Virus record (IMG/VR): IMGVR_UViG_3300035670_000075
Location: 1-64,000 of that record
DNA from: a virus
Strand: one strand, 5' to 3'
DNA length: 64,000 nucleotides
Part shown: one piece after another, positions 45,727-53,320 of the stretch
How the letters are laid out: the number at the start of each line of letters is the position of its first letter
Numbering within the stretch: position 1 is the stretch's first letter
Translations under genes and position numbers: made by a program
The notes under the pieces: generated by a model
Databases searched by the model: none
Told to the model about the DNA's origin: nothing
The model's input: only the letters and a program-made list of their open reading frames with translations

Positions 45727-47289
45727 TCACTCAAAAACGCTGATTTGACCGCAGAAGCTTACGCTGTTGCCGTCGCTGTCAGTTCCCGTCCACTTTGCCG
45801 CCGTCCATTCAGCTTCGGCGGTACGCGGGCCGTCGTTTTCACCGGCAGTCGGGGCGAAGCTCATGGTTACTTCAGCCGCGCTGAAGATCACCAGTTTGCC
45901 TGCGCCAGCGCAATCTTTCTCCTGCAACTTCAGGTCGATGCGCGACTTACAGTTGCGTTTCATCCGGTCGTAATACTTCACGGAGTTACCCACGAACAAG
46001 AACGTCACGCTGCCAGTCAGGTTGACATGATTCAGGTGAAAGTTGGTGTTGTAGTAACCCGCCAAGCTATCAGGGTTGTGTGCGTCAACACCGCATTTGG
46101 TGGTGCGAATGCCAGCGTAGCGTTCTTGCATGTTCCACGAACCGCTGGTGATGCAGAACGCGCCTGTCGTGCCTTCGGCACTGGAGTTGGTCGTGAATAC
46201 CATATTCGCGCCTACCAACGGATCGGTGATGGACGAGGCGGTGACGGTGGTGTGGTACGGGGCAGAAACGGCATCGTCTTCTTTGGGGTTGTAATCCAAA
46301 TCGGAAGTAACTACCGCCGTAAAGTTGCCGGTAGCGGTGCTTTCGATGTCGCAAGACATTTCAAAACCGCTGATGGCAACACCGTTGATCCGGCGATAGA
46401 ACGGAATACCGGAGTCGGACTCGTTGACTTGAAAGGTTTTGAAGGTGTTGCTGTCGCGGATGTACTTCGCCCGCACAAACGTCACCGCCACACCAGCTTC
46501 AGCCAGCAATGCGCGCGGGCCTTTGACGGTAATCTTGTGTGCGCCAGGGGTGCTGGTATCTTTGTCTTCGACCAAGAAAGGCTCATCGTTGGCGGAGGCG
46601 TTAATTACCAATCCGCTCATCTTGATGAACTGACCGATACCCACGTTAGCCAACCAGCCGTCGGTTGCGCACGCAATGTGGTAAGTGTCCGGCGTGCCAG
46701 CGGTAACGGTGATAGTGACGGTACGCGACGCGCTTTCTTGCGCAACCCAACCCGTATTATTGGTCATCACGGAGGGGATGAAATCGTCGAACTTGTCGTC
46801 GAGGCGCAGCGAATCTTCAACGGAGAAGCCAACGTCAAAGCCGTTGACGACGCGATGACCGTAACGCAAATCTTCAGAGATAACCGCACCGGCTTCGTCA
46901 TCGTAGCTCGCGCTGTCTTCAATGCCGCCGCCCTTGTAAACCAGTTCCTTCACGGTAGGCGGGACGGTAATACTGATCAACGTGTCGGTACTGAATGCCG
47001 CACCGTCAACCGTCAGCACATGGGGGTCGGCGCTAGTATCCACCGCTACCACATAACGGGTTTCGCCAGCCAGGGTGCCGCCATTGATAAGTACGGGATG
47101 ACCGGCTACCAAGCCGTCAAACTTGCTCGGCGATGCGGCGGCAACGGTAATGTCGTTGTCATTCAGCGCGCCATCGACTGCGGTGAACGTGCCGGTGCGG
47201 GTTTCCAGTTCGTACTGACCGCGATTGGTTTCTTCTTTGTACACCAAACCAACGCGAGCAGCGGTAGGGGTAGAGACTTGGGTTGTCAT
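45727..47289 (-). CDS. Major tail tube protein, 520 aa
   Basis: Tail tube subunit that polymerises around the tape measure. Typical start MTTQVSTPTAARVGLVYKEE, SYDDEAGAVISEDLRYGHRV in the first half, and a C-terminal YYDRMKRNCKSRIDLKLQEKD followed by VTMSFAPTAGENDG. Long compared with usual tube proteins, because at least two beta domains of a repeated kind (RYVVAVDTSADPHVLTVDG and FLVEDKDTSTPGAHKITVKG) are inserted and would decorate the tube. Start ATG 47289 has agaggat upstream; the frame extends to 47328 without SD support. A full-length open frame exists on the opposite strand but is a coding shadow. Confidence 0.8.
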   Translation of the reverse strand: MTTQVSTPTAARVGLVYKEETNRGQYELETRTGTFTAVDGALNDNDITVAAASPSKFDGLVAGHPVLINGGTLAGETRYVVAVDTSADPHVLTVDGAAFSTDTLISITVPPTVKELVYKGGGIEDSASYDDEAGAVISEDLRYGHRVVNGFDVGFSVEDSLRLDDKFDDFIPSVMTNNTGWVAQESASRTVTITVTAGTPDTYHIACATDGWLANVGIGQFIKMSGLVINASANDEPFLVEDKDTSTPGAHKITVKGPRALLAEAGVAVTFVRAKYIRDSNTFKTFQVNESDSGIPFYRRINGVAISGFEMSCDIESTATGNFTAVVTSDLDYNPKEDDAVSAPYHTTVTASSITDPLVGANMVFTTNSSAEGTTGAFCITSGSWNMQERYAGIRTTKCGVDAHNPDSLAGYYNTNFHLNHVNLTGSVTFLFVGNSVKYYDRMKRNCKSRIDLKLQEKDCAGAGKLVIFSAAEVTMSFAPTAGENDGPRTAEAEWTAAKWTGTDSDGNSVSFCGQISVFE

Positions 47290-47312
47290 AGCAAAAATCC
47301 TCTGATAGTGAA

Positions 47313-47329
47313 ATTGATTGTCAATCAAT
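47313..47329. promoter_or_regulatory. 17-nt palindrome in tail tube leader
   Basis: attgattg-t-caatcaat (47313-47329) is a perfect palindrome 24 nt upstream of the tail tube start and between its SD and a weak TATAGT -10-like box (47352-47347). It could be an operator or leader hairpin controlling late tail expression. Confidence 0.45.
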
Positions 47330-47436
47330 GAGTTGACACGCCTTTCACTATAGGGGAAGATGCGTGTATTTAATGTATTTTTTGTGTTAAATGTAGCGCT
47401 AAGCGTTGTTGCATGTCATAAAATCGGGTAAACTAA

Positions 47437-47727
47437 GTGTCAACAGAGAAAAACCACCAGTCCAACCCTGATGCGAAACTCAGGATGGAAAACTTGGGAG
47501 AGCCAATTAAAGAGTTTCGTATCCGTCCAGTGGCGGTCTATCTTTCTGACCGGCTTGGTATTTCGTACAAAGCCGCTTATATCAGGGTTTTGAGAGTGGT
47601 GCGTGAAAAGATGGTCGAGCACGATTATTTTGGCGCGCACGACAGGCTTATTCGCGCCGAATACAAAAAAATCGGCGGCACGATTTTGATCAGCCGCGAG
47701 GCTGTGGTGAAGTATTTTTTATCTTGA
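47437..47727 (+). CDS. Hypothetical HTH-like protein, 96 aa
   Basis: Unrecognised. Segment RPVAVYLSDRLGISYKAAYI followed by RVLRVVREKM looks like a helix-turn-helix with DNA-recognition helix, and GGTILISREAVVKYFLS like a terminal wing/helix, so DNA binding is possible. It starts at GTG 47437 (a later ATG at 47485 is the alternative). First gene of a plus-strand islet; the tgtgttaaa variant of the recurrent upstream motif lies at 47383. Confidence 0.5.
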   Translation: MSTEKNHQSNPDAKLRMENLGEPIKEFRIRPVAVYLSDRLGISYKAAYIRVLRVVREKMVEHDYFGAHDRLIRAEYKKIGGTILISREAVVKYFLS

Positions 47728-47737
47728 GGGCATGAGA

Positions 47738-48052
47738 ATGGAAAGAGGCACATTGATTCGTGAGTTGCAGAGAGTCATGCGTGATGAGAATGGCGACGAG
47801 GGTACGCCGACACAGGCGTTAATTGGCGATGTGTTTGATTCGCTGTGTACGTTTATGCATTCGCAATTGGCGGCTGGTGAAGACATTCGTTTCCCCGGCG
47901 TATGTCGCGTATTCGCCAAAGAGACGGTAAAGACATCACGCCAAAACCCGCGAACCAAAAAAAAGTTGCCAGGTCGCCGCAAGATGATGCTGAAAGTTAA
48001 AGCTATCGGCGAACTTGCTGCCGAGTTTAATGAATCGGCGGTTGAGTTGTGA
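47738..48052 (+). CDS. HU-like DNA-bending protein, 104 aa
   Basis: The central and C-terminal part follows the HU/IHF pattern: helices around GDVFDSLCTFMHSQLAAGED, then IRFPGVCRVFAKETVKTSRQNPRTKKKLP, where the RxNPxT arm inserts in the minor groove, then KMMLKVKAIGELAAEF. It would bend and compact DNA during replication or packaging. ATG 47738 is chosen as it lies 7 nt behind gaggg; ATG 47732 is too close. Its stop overlaps the next start as GTGA. Confidence 0.75.
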   Translation: MERGTLIRELQRVMRDENGDEGTPTQALIGDVFDSLCTFMHSQLAAGEDIRFPGVCRVFAKETVKTSRQNPRTKKKLPGRRKMMLKVKAIGELAAEFNESAVEL

Positions 48053-48309
48053 AGTGGGCGCAAAGATACCCTACGGTTGGTGCTGTCGCCAAGGCATCGC
48101 TTGAAACGTTGCGTCAGTACGATACAAACCTGCCAGAACCAACAACGGATGTTGAGCGAACTGTGCGTAAGCGCATTACGCGCAGAATCGACGACATGAC
48201 GGCTCAGCAAGTCAGGGAGCAATCGCCGGATGTTGCTGACGCTTTCAACCGAATATTTGATAAGTTGGCGGATAAGGGTGTTAAAGTTCCCGGCGCGAGA
48301 AGGTTTTGA
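48049..48309 (+). CDS. Hypothetical protein, 86 aa
   Basis: Small basic alpha-helical protein of unknown role, with GTG start 48049 overlapping the HU-like stop (GTGA). Segments MKWAQRYPTVGAVAKASLET and VADAFNRIFDKLADKGVKVP. Tight coupling on both sides (stop shares one base with the methyltransferase start) argues it is translated and works with its neighbours on DNA. Confidence 0.6.
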   Translation: MKWAQRYPTVGAVAKASLETLRQYDTNLPEPTTDVERTVRKRITRRIDDMTAQQVREQSPDVADAFNRIFDKLADKGVKVPGARRF

Positions 48310-48926
48310 TGGCGAGGCTTGATAAGCAGTTTGAATCTGCAACTGTCGAGTGGTCAACGCCGCCAGATATATTTAAGCCGCTTAATGATGAATTCGGATT
48401 CACTCTTGATGTGGCGGCGAACAGCCAAAACACACAATGCAAGAATTTTATATCAAAAGAGCAAGATGGACTTGTTGCGGAGTGGATCGGCGTCTGCTGG
48501 TGTAATCCGCCATACGGAAGAGACATAAAGAAGTGGGTTAAAAAAGCCGTAATCCACACATGGGATGGAGTTACAACGGTAATGCTTATTCCTGTACGGT
48601 CTAATACCGTGTGGTGGCATCAGTTGTGTATCCCGTTTGGTGAAATAAGGTTTGTTAAAGGGCGACCGAAGTTTGGTGGCGCTGACAAAGGACTTCCGTG
48701 GCCGCTTGCGGTTGTTGTTTTTCGCGGTAAGCCTTCGATTATTGCTGAAGTCTTGACTTGCGATATTTGCGGAAAAGAAATCACCGACTTTGACAACGAC
48801 CTTTTCCATCACACCGGAAAACTGCACGGCGAGAAAAATTCACATATTCACCTGTGCGGCGGATGTCATAACCAGGCGCTAATGGAAATTGACTTTGATT
48901 TGTTGATTCAGCAGGGGATTATTTGA
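48309..48926 (+). CDS. Dam-like phage N6-adenine methyltransferase with zinc finger
   Basis: 205 aa. Phage DNA N-6-adenine-methyltransferase family: WSTPPDIFKPLNDEFGFTLDVAAN, the catalytic NPPYGRDI at 66-73 and VMLIPVRSNTVWWHQ. It methylates adenine using SAM. After the usual end (about residue 145) an extra C-terminal domain carries C151xxC154, two His pairs (FHHTGKLHGE) and C183xxC186, which would hold zinc. Start ATG 48309 (TGATG with the previous gene, SD agaagg). Distinct family from the methyltransferase at 36783, so the phage encodes two different DNA-modifying enzymes. Confidence 0.85.
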   Translation: MARLDKQFESATVEWSTPPDIFKPLNDEFGFTLDVAANSQNTQCKNFISKEQDGLVAEWIGVCWCNPPYGRDIKKWVKKAVIHTWDGVTTVMLIPVRSNTVWWHQLCIPFGEIRFVKGRPKFGGADKGLPWPLAVVVFRGKPSIIAEVLTCDICGKEITDFDNDLFHHTGKLHGEKNSHIHLCGGCHNQALMEIDFDLLIQQGII

Positions 48927-48938
48927 ATACTCTAATTC

Positions 48939-48961
48939 CCGCGCGCTGCGCGGGCGACGAG
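48939..48961. repeat. Short GC hairpin with repeat-like acgag end
   Basis: cccgcgc-gct-gcgcggg (48939-48955) is a perfect 7-bp hairpin followed by cgacgagaaaaaa, resembling the end of the composite palindromic repeats. It lies 13 nt after the methyltransferase stop and might also help terminate transcription. Confidence 0.5.
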
Positions 48962-49178
48962 AAAAAACCACGCGCCCCAAAGACCTCGCGTGCGTGCTTG
49001 CACACGATAAAATGCACGCTGGCATCGTAATGCAACGGGCTTTGCTTTTTTGCCGAAACAAAGTCAAGGGGTTGTGCTAACAGCCCCGCCTAAATTCAAT
49101 CACTCTCATTCCAACGCGGAGCGTGGTGAAGAGAAAATAAGAACCCTCCAGTCCTTTCAGGGTATGGTTTGCGCCCAT
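48962..49178. other. Non-coding gap with repeat fragment
   Basis: No convincing gene on either strand. A short fragment ctctcattccaacgcggagcgtgg near 49103-49126 resembles a degenerate palindromic repeat end. The rest shows no clear promoter or RNA fold. Confidence 0.5.
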
Positions 49179-49214
49179 GATAGCCACCAGTTACGGGAAT
49201 AACTGGTGGCTATC
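49179..49214. terminator. 15-bp perfect hairpin between convergent blocks
   Basis: gatagccaccagtta (49179-49193) and taactggtggctatc (49200-49214) pair perfectly around cgggaa. It sits directly after the stop of the minus-strand gene at 49223, between converging transcripts. No T tract is present, so it may act as an RNA-stability or factor-dependent end rather than as a classical intrinsic terminator. Confidence 0.55.
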
Positions 49215-49222
49215 GAAAACGC

Positions 49223-49894
49223 TCACCCCTTAACCAACTCCGCCCACCAGTTATACGAACAAATCCGCGTCCGATAACCGTCCTTGCGTTCATTGGTAGT
49301 TTCCACGCGGCGGCGCACGCCGTTACTAACGGTGAAATGCAATGAACCACATGTCCAGTCCTTGAAAATCGCATCGCAGCGGTCTTTGAAATCGAAACTG
49401 ACAAACGCACTTTCAGGGACATGCAAGCGAATATCCAGCAAGCCTTCCAGCTTCCAACTCGGCGGCGAATAGCACAGATGCGATTCGCGCTCGCCGACCA
49501 TCTCCAATTCCACATATGGCTTATCTTGCGGTAACTCGCCAACAATCCACTTGCCGCCTTCGTCCGTGGTGATGAAGTAAGCAGGCGTGTACCACATGAA
49601 CAACTGCTCGTCACCATCGCCTGACGCGGATGTAACTGACTCTGCCACGGTGATGCTGAAGGGTGAAACTGACGTGTTGACAGCCGCGATGGTGAATAGC
49701 TTGCCGTTGTTCGCGCCAAGTCCGTCGCGCGACTCTAGCCAATGACCAGGCTCGAAGCCGTCGAACGCGCCGATGTCGCTTGACTGGAACTTGTTTGGCG
49801 CGACAGCATCGATGGTGCCGGATTGCAGCAGACCCCATCCGTCGATAAAACGCTGCTCTATATCGCCGACAATATCTGCGTGCTTAGTGTACAT
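49223..49894 (-). CDS. Virion-type protein with repeated beta domain, 223 aa
   Basis: Not assigned. Start ATG 49894 (ggggt upstream). The longer frame to 50044 overlaps the chaperone extension and is rejected. After MYTKHADIVGDIEQRFIDGW the segment GFEPGHWLESRDGLGANNGK and AAVNTSVSPFSITVAES matches the beta module also found in the tail tube and the connector protein at 58312. The C-terminal half is Trp/Cys-containing beta. Position after the tail-assembly chaperone suggests a tail-associated protein. Confidence 0.6.
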   Translation of the reverse strand: MYTKHADIVGDIEQRFIDGWGLLQSGTIDAVAPNKFQSSDIGAFDGFEPGHWLESRDGLGANNGKLFTIAAVNTSVSPFSITVAESVTSASGDGDEQLFMWYTPAYFITTDEGGKWIVGELPQDKPYVELEMVGERESHLCYSPPSWKLEGLLDIRLHVPESAFVSFDFKDRCDAIFKDWTCGSLHFTVSNGVRRRVETTNERKDGYRTRICSYNWWAELVKG

Positions 49895-49949
49895 CGTGAC
49901 TACCCCATACAGTAAAGCCGGGCAGGTATCTCTACCTGTCCGGCTTGGG

Positions 49950-50378
49950 TTAATGCTTCTTGCCGCGTGACGGCTTCGGCGCGCTCTTTGAACTCTTGCT
50001 TTTTGCCTTTTCCTTCTCGCTTTCGAGGCGGAGAAACGCGGCATCGACTGCGTGCATCACATCGGCAAATCCGGGGATCAAAACAGCGATGCTGATACTG
50101 AGTATCATATCGCTGAATAGCAGGTTAGCAAACTCCAGGTAAGCGCTAGGCGGTATCGGATTATGCCCAAAGCCGCCACCCGGATTTGAGTTGCGTAGCC
50201 AGTAATACGCTTTCAACAACTCCATGTCGATGAACGACATGTCAGGGCGCTTATCCTCGATTTCCTTGAGTTCGTCAGGGACAATGCCTGTCGCTTCGGC
50301 AATATCCCTGAGTGCCTTTAGATTACGCCCCTTGTTTGAGGCGTAATTTTCCTGCCACTCAAGAAACGCGATTACTTT
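49950..50378 (-). CDS. Tail chaperone frameshift extension (gpT-like)
   Basis: Open frame -1 to the chaperone, entered at its 3' end: from codon AAA at 50378 it reads KVIAFLEWQENYASNKGRNL without a stop, through MSFIDMELLKAYYWLRN to KSAPKPSRGKKH. The chaperone stop TAA at 50374-50372 is preceded by gga-aaag (GAA AAG), where a Lys tRNA can slip from AAG to AAA. The coding-like 46 residues before the first ATG (50240) argue that it is reached by frameshift rather than separate initiation. The product would be a chaperone fusion in the minority, as in lambda gpGT. Confidence 0.65.
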   Translation of the reverse strand, partial: KVIAFLEWQENYASNKGRNLKALRDIAEATGIVPDELKEIEDKRPDMSFIDMELLKAYYWLRNSNPGGGFGHNPIPPSAYLEFANLLFSDMILSISIAVLIPGFADVMHAVDAAFLRLESEKEKAKSKSSKSAPKPSRGKKH

Positions 50379-51220
50379 TCCGTGGCTGCGTCAGCCTCGG
50401 CTTCGGCAACTTTGCGGAAGTTCTCGTTCTCGTTGGCTTTGTCGATGACTTCGCCACGGAAGTTGATGGCATTCGCCGCCAACAAGCCGACATTCGCCGG
50501 GGTGAATTCAAACGGCGTGGTCTTGGCAGCAGCAATCGCTTCGTCGCTCATGAAGTTGGCTTTGACGAACAAAAGGTCATTACCGGCTTCATTCAAAATA
50601 GACGCAGCCAGTTCACGGTCTTCATGAAGCAAATCCATCATGCTTTCGCTGGTGATTGGCAGCTTTTCGTCACCGCTACCCAAATTCCAGTCAGCGACCA
50701 CTGCCAAAAGTTTTTCAACGGTTGCCTTGTCTTCGTCAGCCTGCTTGGGCGCGTCACCGACCGCCGTGCCGGACATCATCCGACTATTGGACTGGTAGAA
50801 CTGCTTGTGAGTTTCGGGCAGAGAAGAACTCCGTAGGGTGACTTCGATTTCAACAGACACACCATGCGCTTTGAACTTATGCGTTGTAGGCACGCCGGAT
50901 TTGGCTTTATCTTCGTCCAACGTGACCATTGCAGCATCGTATTCACTCATGCGCCAGCTTTGCAGCGCCAAGCCGAAATATTCACGGCTGGCTTTTTCGC
51001 TGTCATCGAATGAGTCTTGCAGCTTGCCGTAAGTTTGCTTGCCGCCGCCCTTCATCATTTTTTCGTATTGCCGACCCTTGGCTGTTTGGCGCAGCTTTTC
51101 GGCGCGCGGGTCTTTGTTTAAGTTACGCAGGGTAACAGGGACATCAATAGCATTGATGTTAATGGTTACTTCGGATTGACGTGCGCTTTTCAGCAAATTG
51201 AAATCGATCAGTTTACCCAT
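50372..51220 (-). CDS. Tail assembly chaperone, 282 aa (gpG-like)
   Basis: Assigned by position and architecture: an acidic protein with ADWNLGSGDEKLPITSESMM (the VxDW-x(n)-PLT-x-E pattern of tail chaperones) and a second frame reached by -1 shift at its end. Such proteins coat the tape measure during tail assembly. The N-terminal half is basic (RQTAKGRQYEKMMKGGGKQT). Start ATG 51220; the open frame to 51349 has no SD. It is long for this family, perhaps matching the giant tape measure, although here it is encoded 15 kb from that gene. Confidence 0.65.
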   Translation of the reverse strand: MGKLIDFNLLKSARQSEVTININAIDVPVTLRNLNKDPRAEKLRQTAKGRQYEKMMKGGGKQTYGKLQDSFDDSEKASREYFGLALQSWRMSEYDAAMVTLDEDKAKSGVPTTHKFKAHGVSVEIEVTLRSSSLPETHKQFYQSNSRMMSGTAVGDAPKQADEDKATVEKLLAVVADWNLGSGDEKLPITSESMMDLLHEDRELAASILNEAGNDLLFVKANFMSDEAIAAAKTTPFEFTPANVGLLAANAINFRGEVIDKANENENFRKVAEAEADAATEK

Positions 51221-51348
51221 TTTCTCACTCGCTTCTGTAATGTAAAAGTGTATTTTTAACCAAAAATTACGATGCGCGATGGCATCTTCAAAAAACAACC
51301 ACGCCACCTCGCGCCAAATAACGCCTAGTGCGTGATAGGTTGTTACCA

Positions 51349-51819
51349 CTACTGTTCGGCGGCTTCTTCGCCTACCGCTTCCACCACTTCTTCATGCTTT
51401 CTCACCAACGGCAAGATTGGGCCTTGCCAACCGCAATCTTCGTCTCCTTCGTAATTAACCAATGCGTATTGGATAACGCCAAGCTCGACTGCGCTGCCTT
51501 TATTGGGGAACGCAACCGCGCCGTCGCCCTTGGTTTTTACGGTGACAGCGGTAATACCTGATGGCAGACCTTCGAGTACGCCTTTAGCGACATCCGTTGG
51601 CAGCGCCAAGAAATAAGTTCCAGGTTTAGTTGGGCGGTGAGTATCGAAGCAAATCACCTCGACGCCCATTGCCGACTGCATGATTGCCAACGAGTCGCGC
51701 ATGACTTCATGCGCCTCTTCAGGCGTAAGTGCTTTTCCGCCTGGCGAGTTGTCGCTTAACGCAATCGCGATGTCTTTGCCATTTAAGAAAACGTCTTTAA
51801 GCGTGTTGATGATGCCCAT
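51349..51819 (-). CDS. Hypothetical virion-operon protein, 156 aa
   Basis: Unrecognised. Alpha/beta protein starting MGIINTLKDVFLNGKDIAIA with MQSAMGVEVICFDTHRPTKP and an acidic C-terminal tail (EEVVEAVGEEAAEQ). First gene behind the candidate minus-strand promoter at 51853-51881, followed by the tail chaperone, so it may participate in tail assembly. Confidence 0.55.
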   Translation of the reverse strand: MGIINTLKDVFLNGKDIAIALSDNSPGGKALTPEEAHEVMRDSLAIMQSAMGVEVICFDTHRPTKPGTYFLALPTDVAKGVLEGLPSGITAVTVKTKGDGAVAFPNKGSAVELGVIQYALVNYEGDEDCGWQGPILPLVRKHEEVVEAVGEEAAEQ

Positions 51820-51852
51820 ATAACCACCGAATTATCCTGTGTATATTGATGA

Positions 51853-51881
51853 ATTTTATGTGTTTTTCCAAGTAAAATCAA
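51853..51881 (-). promoter_or_regulatory. Candidate promoter for chaperone transcript
   Basis: On the minus strand TTGATT (51881-51876), 17-nt spacer, TAAAAT (51858-51853), about 34 nt upstream of ATG 51819. A tgtgttga variant of the recurrent upstream motif overlaps the -35 box. Confidence 0.5.
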
Positions 51882-51928
51882 CACATTGTTACCTATAGTC
51901 GATTTAATGCGCTAGAGCTTACGTTAAC

Positions 51929-52444
51929 CTATCTATCATCCATCAGGCGATTGATTTTATCTTCGCTTTCTTGCTTTTTACGCATGTACTCAGCACGCAT
52001 TTGTTGTAACTCTTCGAGCGTCCAATCGCTGCTGCTGAAAAGATCGCGTGTTTTTTGGCTAAAATCGCTTTCGCTTATTTCGCTGTTTTTCTCGTCGCTG
52101 TTGCCATTGCTTTTGTCGCTAGGCTTGTCATCTTCTATGATCTTACCAAACCTAGACTCAAATAATTTTTTCAGCGCCCCGAATATGTAGGGGAGTCCAA
52201 CATAACCAGCAAAAACAGACATGCCAGTAGTGAACACAGTGTCGTTTTTGAGTTCAGGGAAAACCACTACCGTAACCGCAGCAAAAGCAATTGCAGCAAA
52301 GCCACCGCCCAAAACTTTACCGATAATATTCCTGGTAGTTAGATTGCCCTCAGCATTGAATACTGCCCCCAATGCAGATAGTGCGCCGACCAGCCAAATC
52401 AAACCTACTCTTGTGATCTCGGCATAGATATTTGGCTCCTGCAT
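51929..52444 (-). CDS. Holin-like membrane protein with cytoplasmic tail, 171 aa
   Basis: Three hydrophobic segments within residues 10-100 (VGLIWLVGALSALGAVF, GGGFAAIAFAAVTVVVF, MSVFAGYVGLPYIFGAL) followed by a long hydrophilic, charged C-terminus with coiled-coil character (LEELQQMRAEYMRKKQESED). Holins control timing of lysis by making membrane pores, and this topology fits, but the tail is longer than usual. It overlaps the one-TM protein at 52405 by 40 nt, forming a membrane-protein pair. Confidence 0.55.
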   Translation of the reverse strand: MQEPNIYAEITRVGLIWLVGALSALGAVFNAEGNLTTRNIIGKVLGGGFAAIAFAAVTVVVFPELKNDTVFTTGMSVFAGYVGLPYIFGALKKLFESRFGKIIEDDKPSDKSNGNSDEKNSEISESDFSQKTRDLFSSSDWTLEELQQMRAEYMRKKQESEDKINRLMDDR

Positions 52445-52758
52445 TGGTTTTCATCGCCCTGTGCTATTCTGTGTTCATGACTTCTTAATTCTTGTTGAAT
52501 AATCGATCTAGTTTCACGACCTGATGAAATATAATAGTCATTGGCTATGAAGCCTACCCATGCTGATATGCCTATCGAAACAATCATCACAGCAATCATT
52601 ACAACCCGGAAAAGCCGATTAAAACCACGCTCTATGTTGTAGTCTGAGTGCAACTGTGAAATTTCAAATTCCAGTCGCTCCATTCGCTCTTTGTTTAATT
52701 TGCTGTCTGCTTCGATGCGAGCCAAGCGACCCTCAATGCTTTCGGCAAAGTCACCCAT
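52405..52758 (-). CDS. Single-pass membrane protein with coiled coil, 117 aa
   Basis: N-terminal coiled coil (RLARIEADSKLNKERMERLE), one transmembrane helix at about 50-70 (VVMIAVMIVSIGISAWVGFI) and a polar C-terminus. Such proteins beside holins can be antiholins, spanin-like proteins or holin partners. No lipobox or Cys pattern identifies a particular group. It overlaps both neighbours. Confidence 0.5.
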   Translation of the reverse strand: MGDFAESIEGRLARIEADSKLNKERMERLEFEISQLHSDYNIERGFNRLFRVVMIAVMIVSIGISAWVGFIANDYYISSGRETRSIIQQELRSHEHRIAQGDENQCRSQISMPRSQE

Positions 52759-53320
52759 TCAATATCTCCACAAAACCGCCGTTTCCGTCTTCCATGTAAT
52801 GCCACTGGTAATCTAAAGAGTCCCATCGCCATACATGTTGCCAACGGTTATCAACTACATAATCACCTTCGTAGGTGTGAACGACTAGCACCATATGGTA
52901 TTCGGTACGTTCTCTATCTGCCCAACAGGTAGCTAATCGTAACTGGCTACGGTCAATACCTTCTAACATCAATAACAGTAATGCGAATACTGCGTGTCCA
53001 TCACAGTCATCAGCTATTTTGCCAGCAGGTGTTAAGTTTGGTACTTCCCAGTTGTCTATTTCACCATCAGGTGTGTAGATAAAGTTACGAAATAGAAAAC
53101 TTCTGACATCTTGAAGTATCGTTAAGATACTGGCGTTGTCGGAATGTAATTGATAACCCTCAATTCCGTTAAGACTGTATTTAAGGTAGGCAACGCGTAA
53201 ACTTCGCTGGAAAGCTTTGTAGCGTTGATAATGTGAATCAGAAAGCCAATGCTTTTCGCCGGTTTGAATAAACGGTTCTACAGCGAAAAACTCTTTTAGC
53301 TTTCTAAACAGCCATTTCAT
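52751..53320 (-). CDS. Transglutaminase-like cysteine peptidase (BTLCP-type)
   Basis: 189 aa. Papain/transglutaminase-fold catalytic set: Cys106 in KIADDCDGHA, His142 in EYHMVLVVH and Asp157 in YVVDNRW, the pattern of bacterial transglutaminase-like cysteine peptidases. Expected to cut peptide bonds or crosslink. In a virion operon next to fibre and lysis genes it might process a structural protein or act on the envelope. No signal peptide. It overlaps the 53320 neighbour by one base. Confidence 0.75.
   Translation of the reverse strand: MKWLFRKLKEFFAVEPFIQTGEKHWLSDSHYQRYKAFQRSLRVAYLKYSLNGIEGYQLHSDNASILTILQDVRSFLFRNFIYTPDGEIDNWEVPNLTPAGKIADDCDGHAVFALLLLMLEGIDRSQLRLATCWADRERTEYHMVLVVHTYEGDYVVDNRWQHVWRWDSLDYQWHYMEDGNGGFVEILNG

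Noticed and set aside
45697-47331. 544-codon open frame on the plus strand opposite the tail tube gene
   Set aside because: Antisense shadow: the minus strand has tail-tube-like sequence, an SD and a terminator, while the plus frame is Arg/His/Gly/Val-rich without recognisable motifs.
47345-47360. T7-promoter-like string cactataggggaag
   Set aside because: Only the initiation half resembles the T7 consensus, upstream bases do not match and no phage RNA polymerase is visible; probably chance.
49895-50044. Arg-rich N-terminal extension of the 49223 gene
   Set aside because: Overlaps the chaperone frameshift frame; the Arg-rich sequence is its antisense-like other-frame image and ATG 49894 has an SD.
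51929-53320. Confident lysis cassette (holin, spanin, endolysin)
   Set aside because: Membrane proteins fit holin topology, but no endolysin is adjacent and the cysteine peptidase is not a typical lysin, so only holin-like is claimed.
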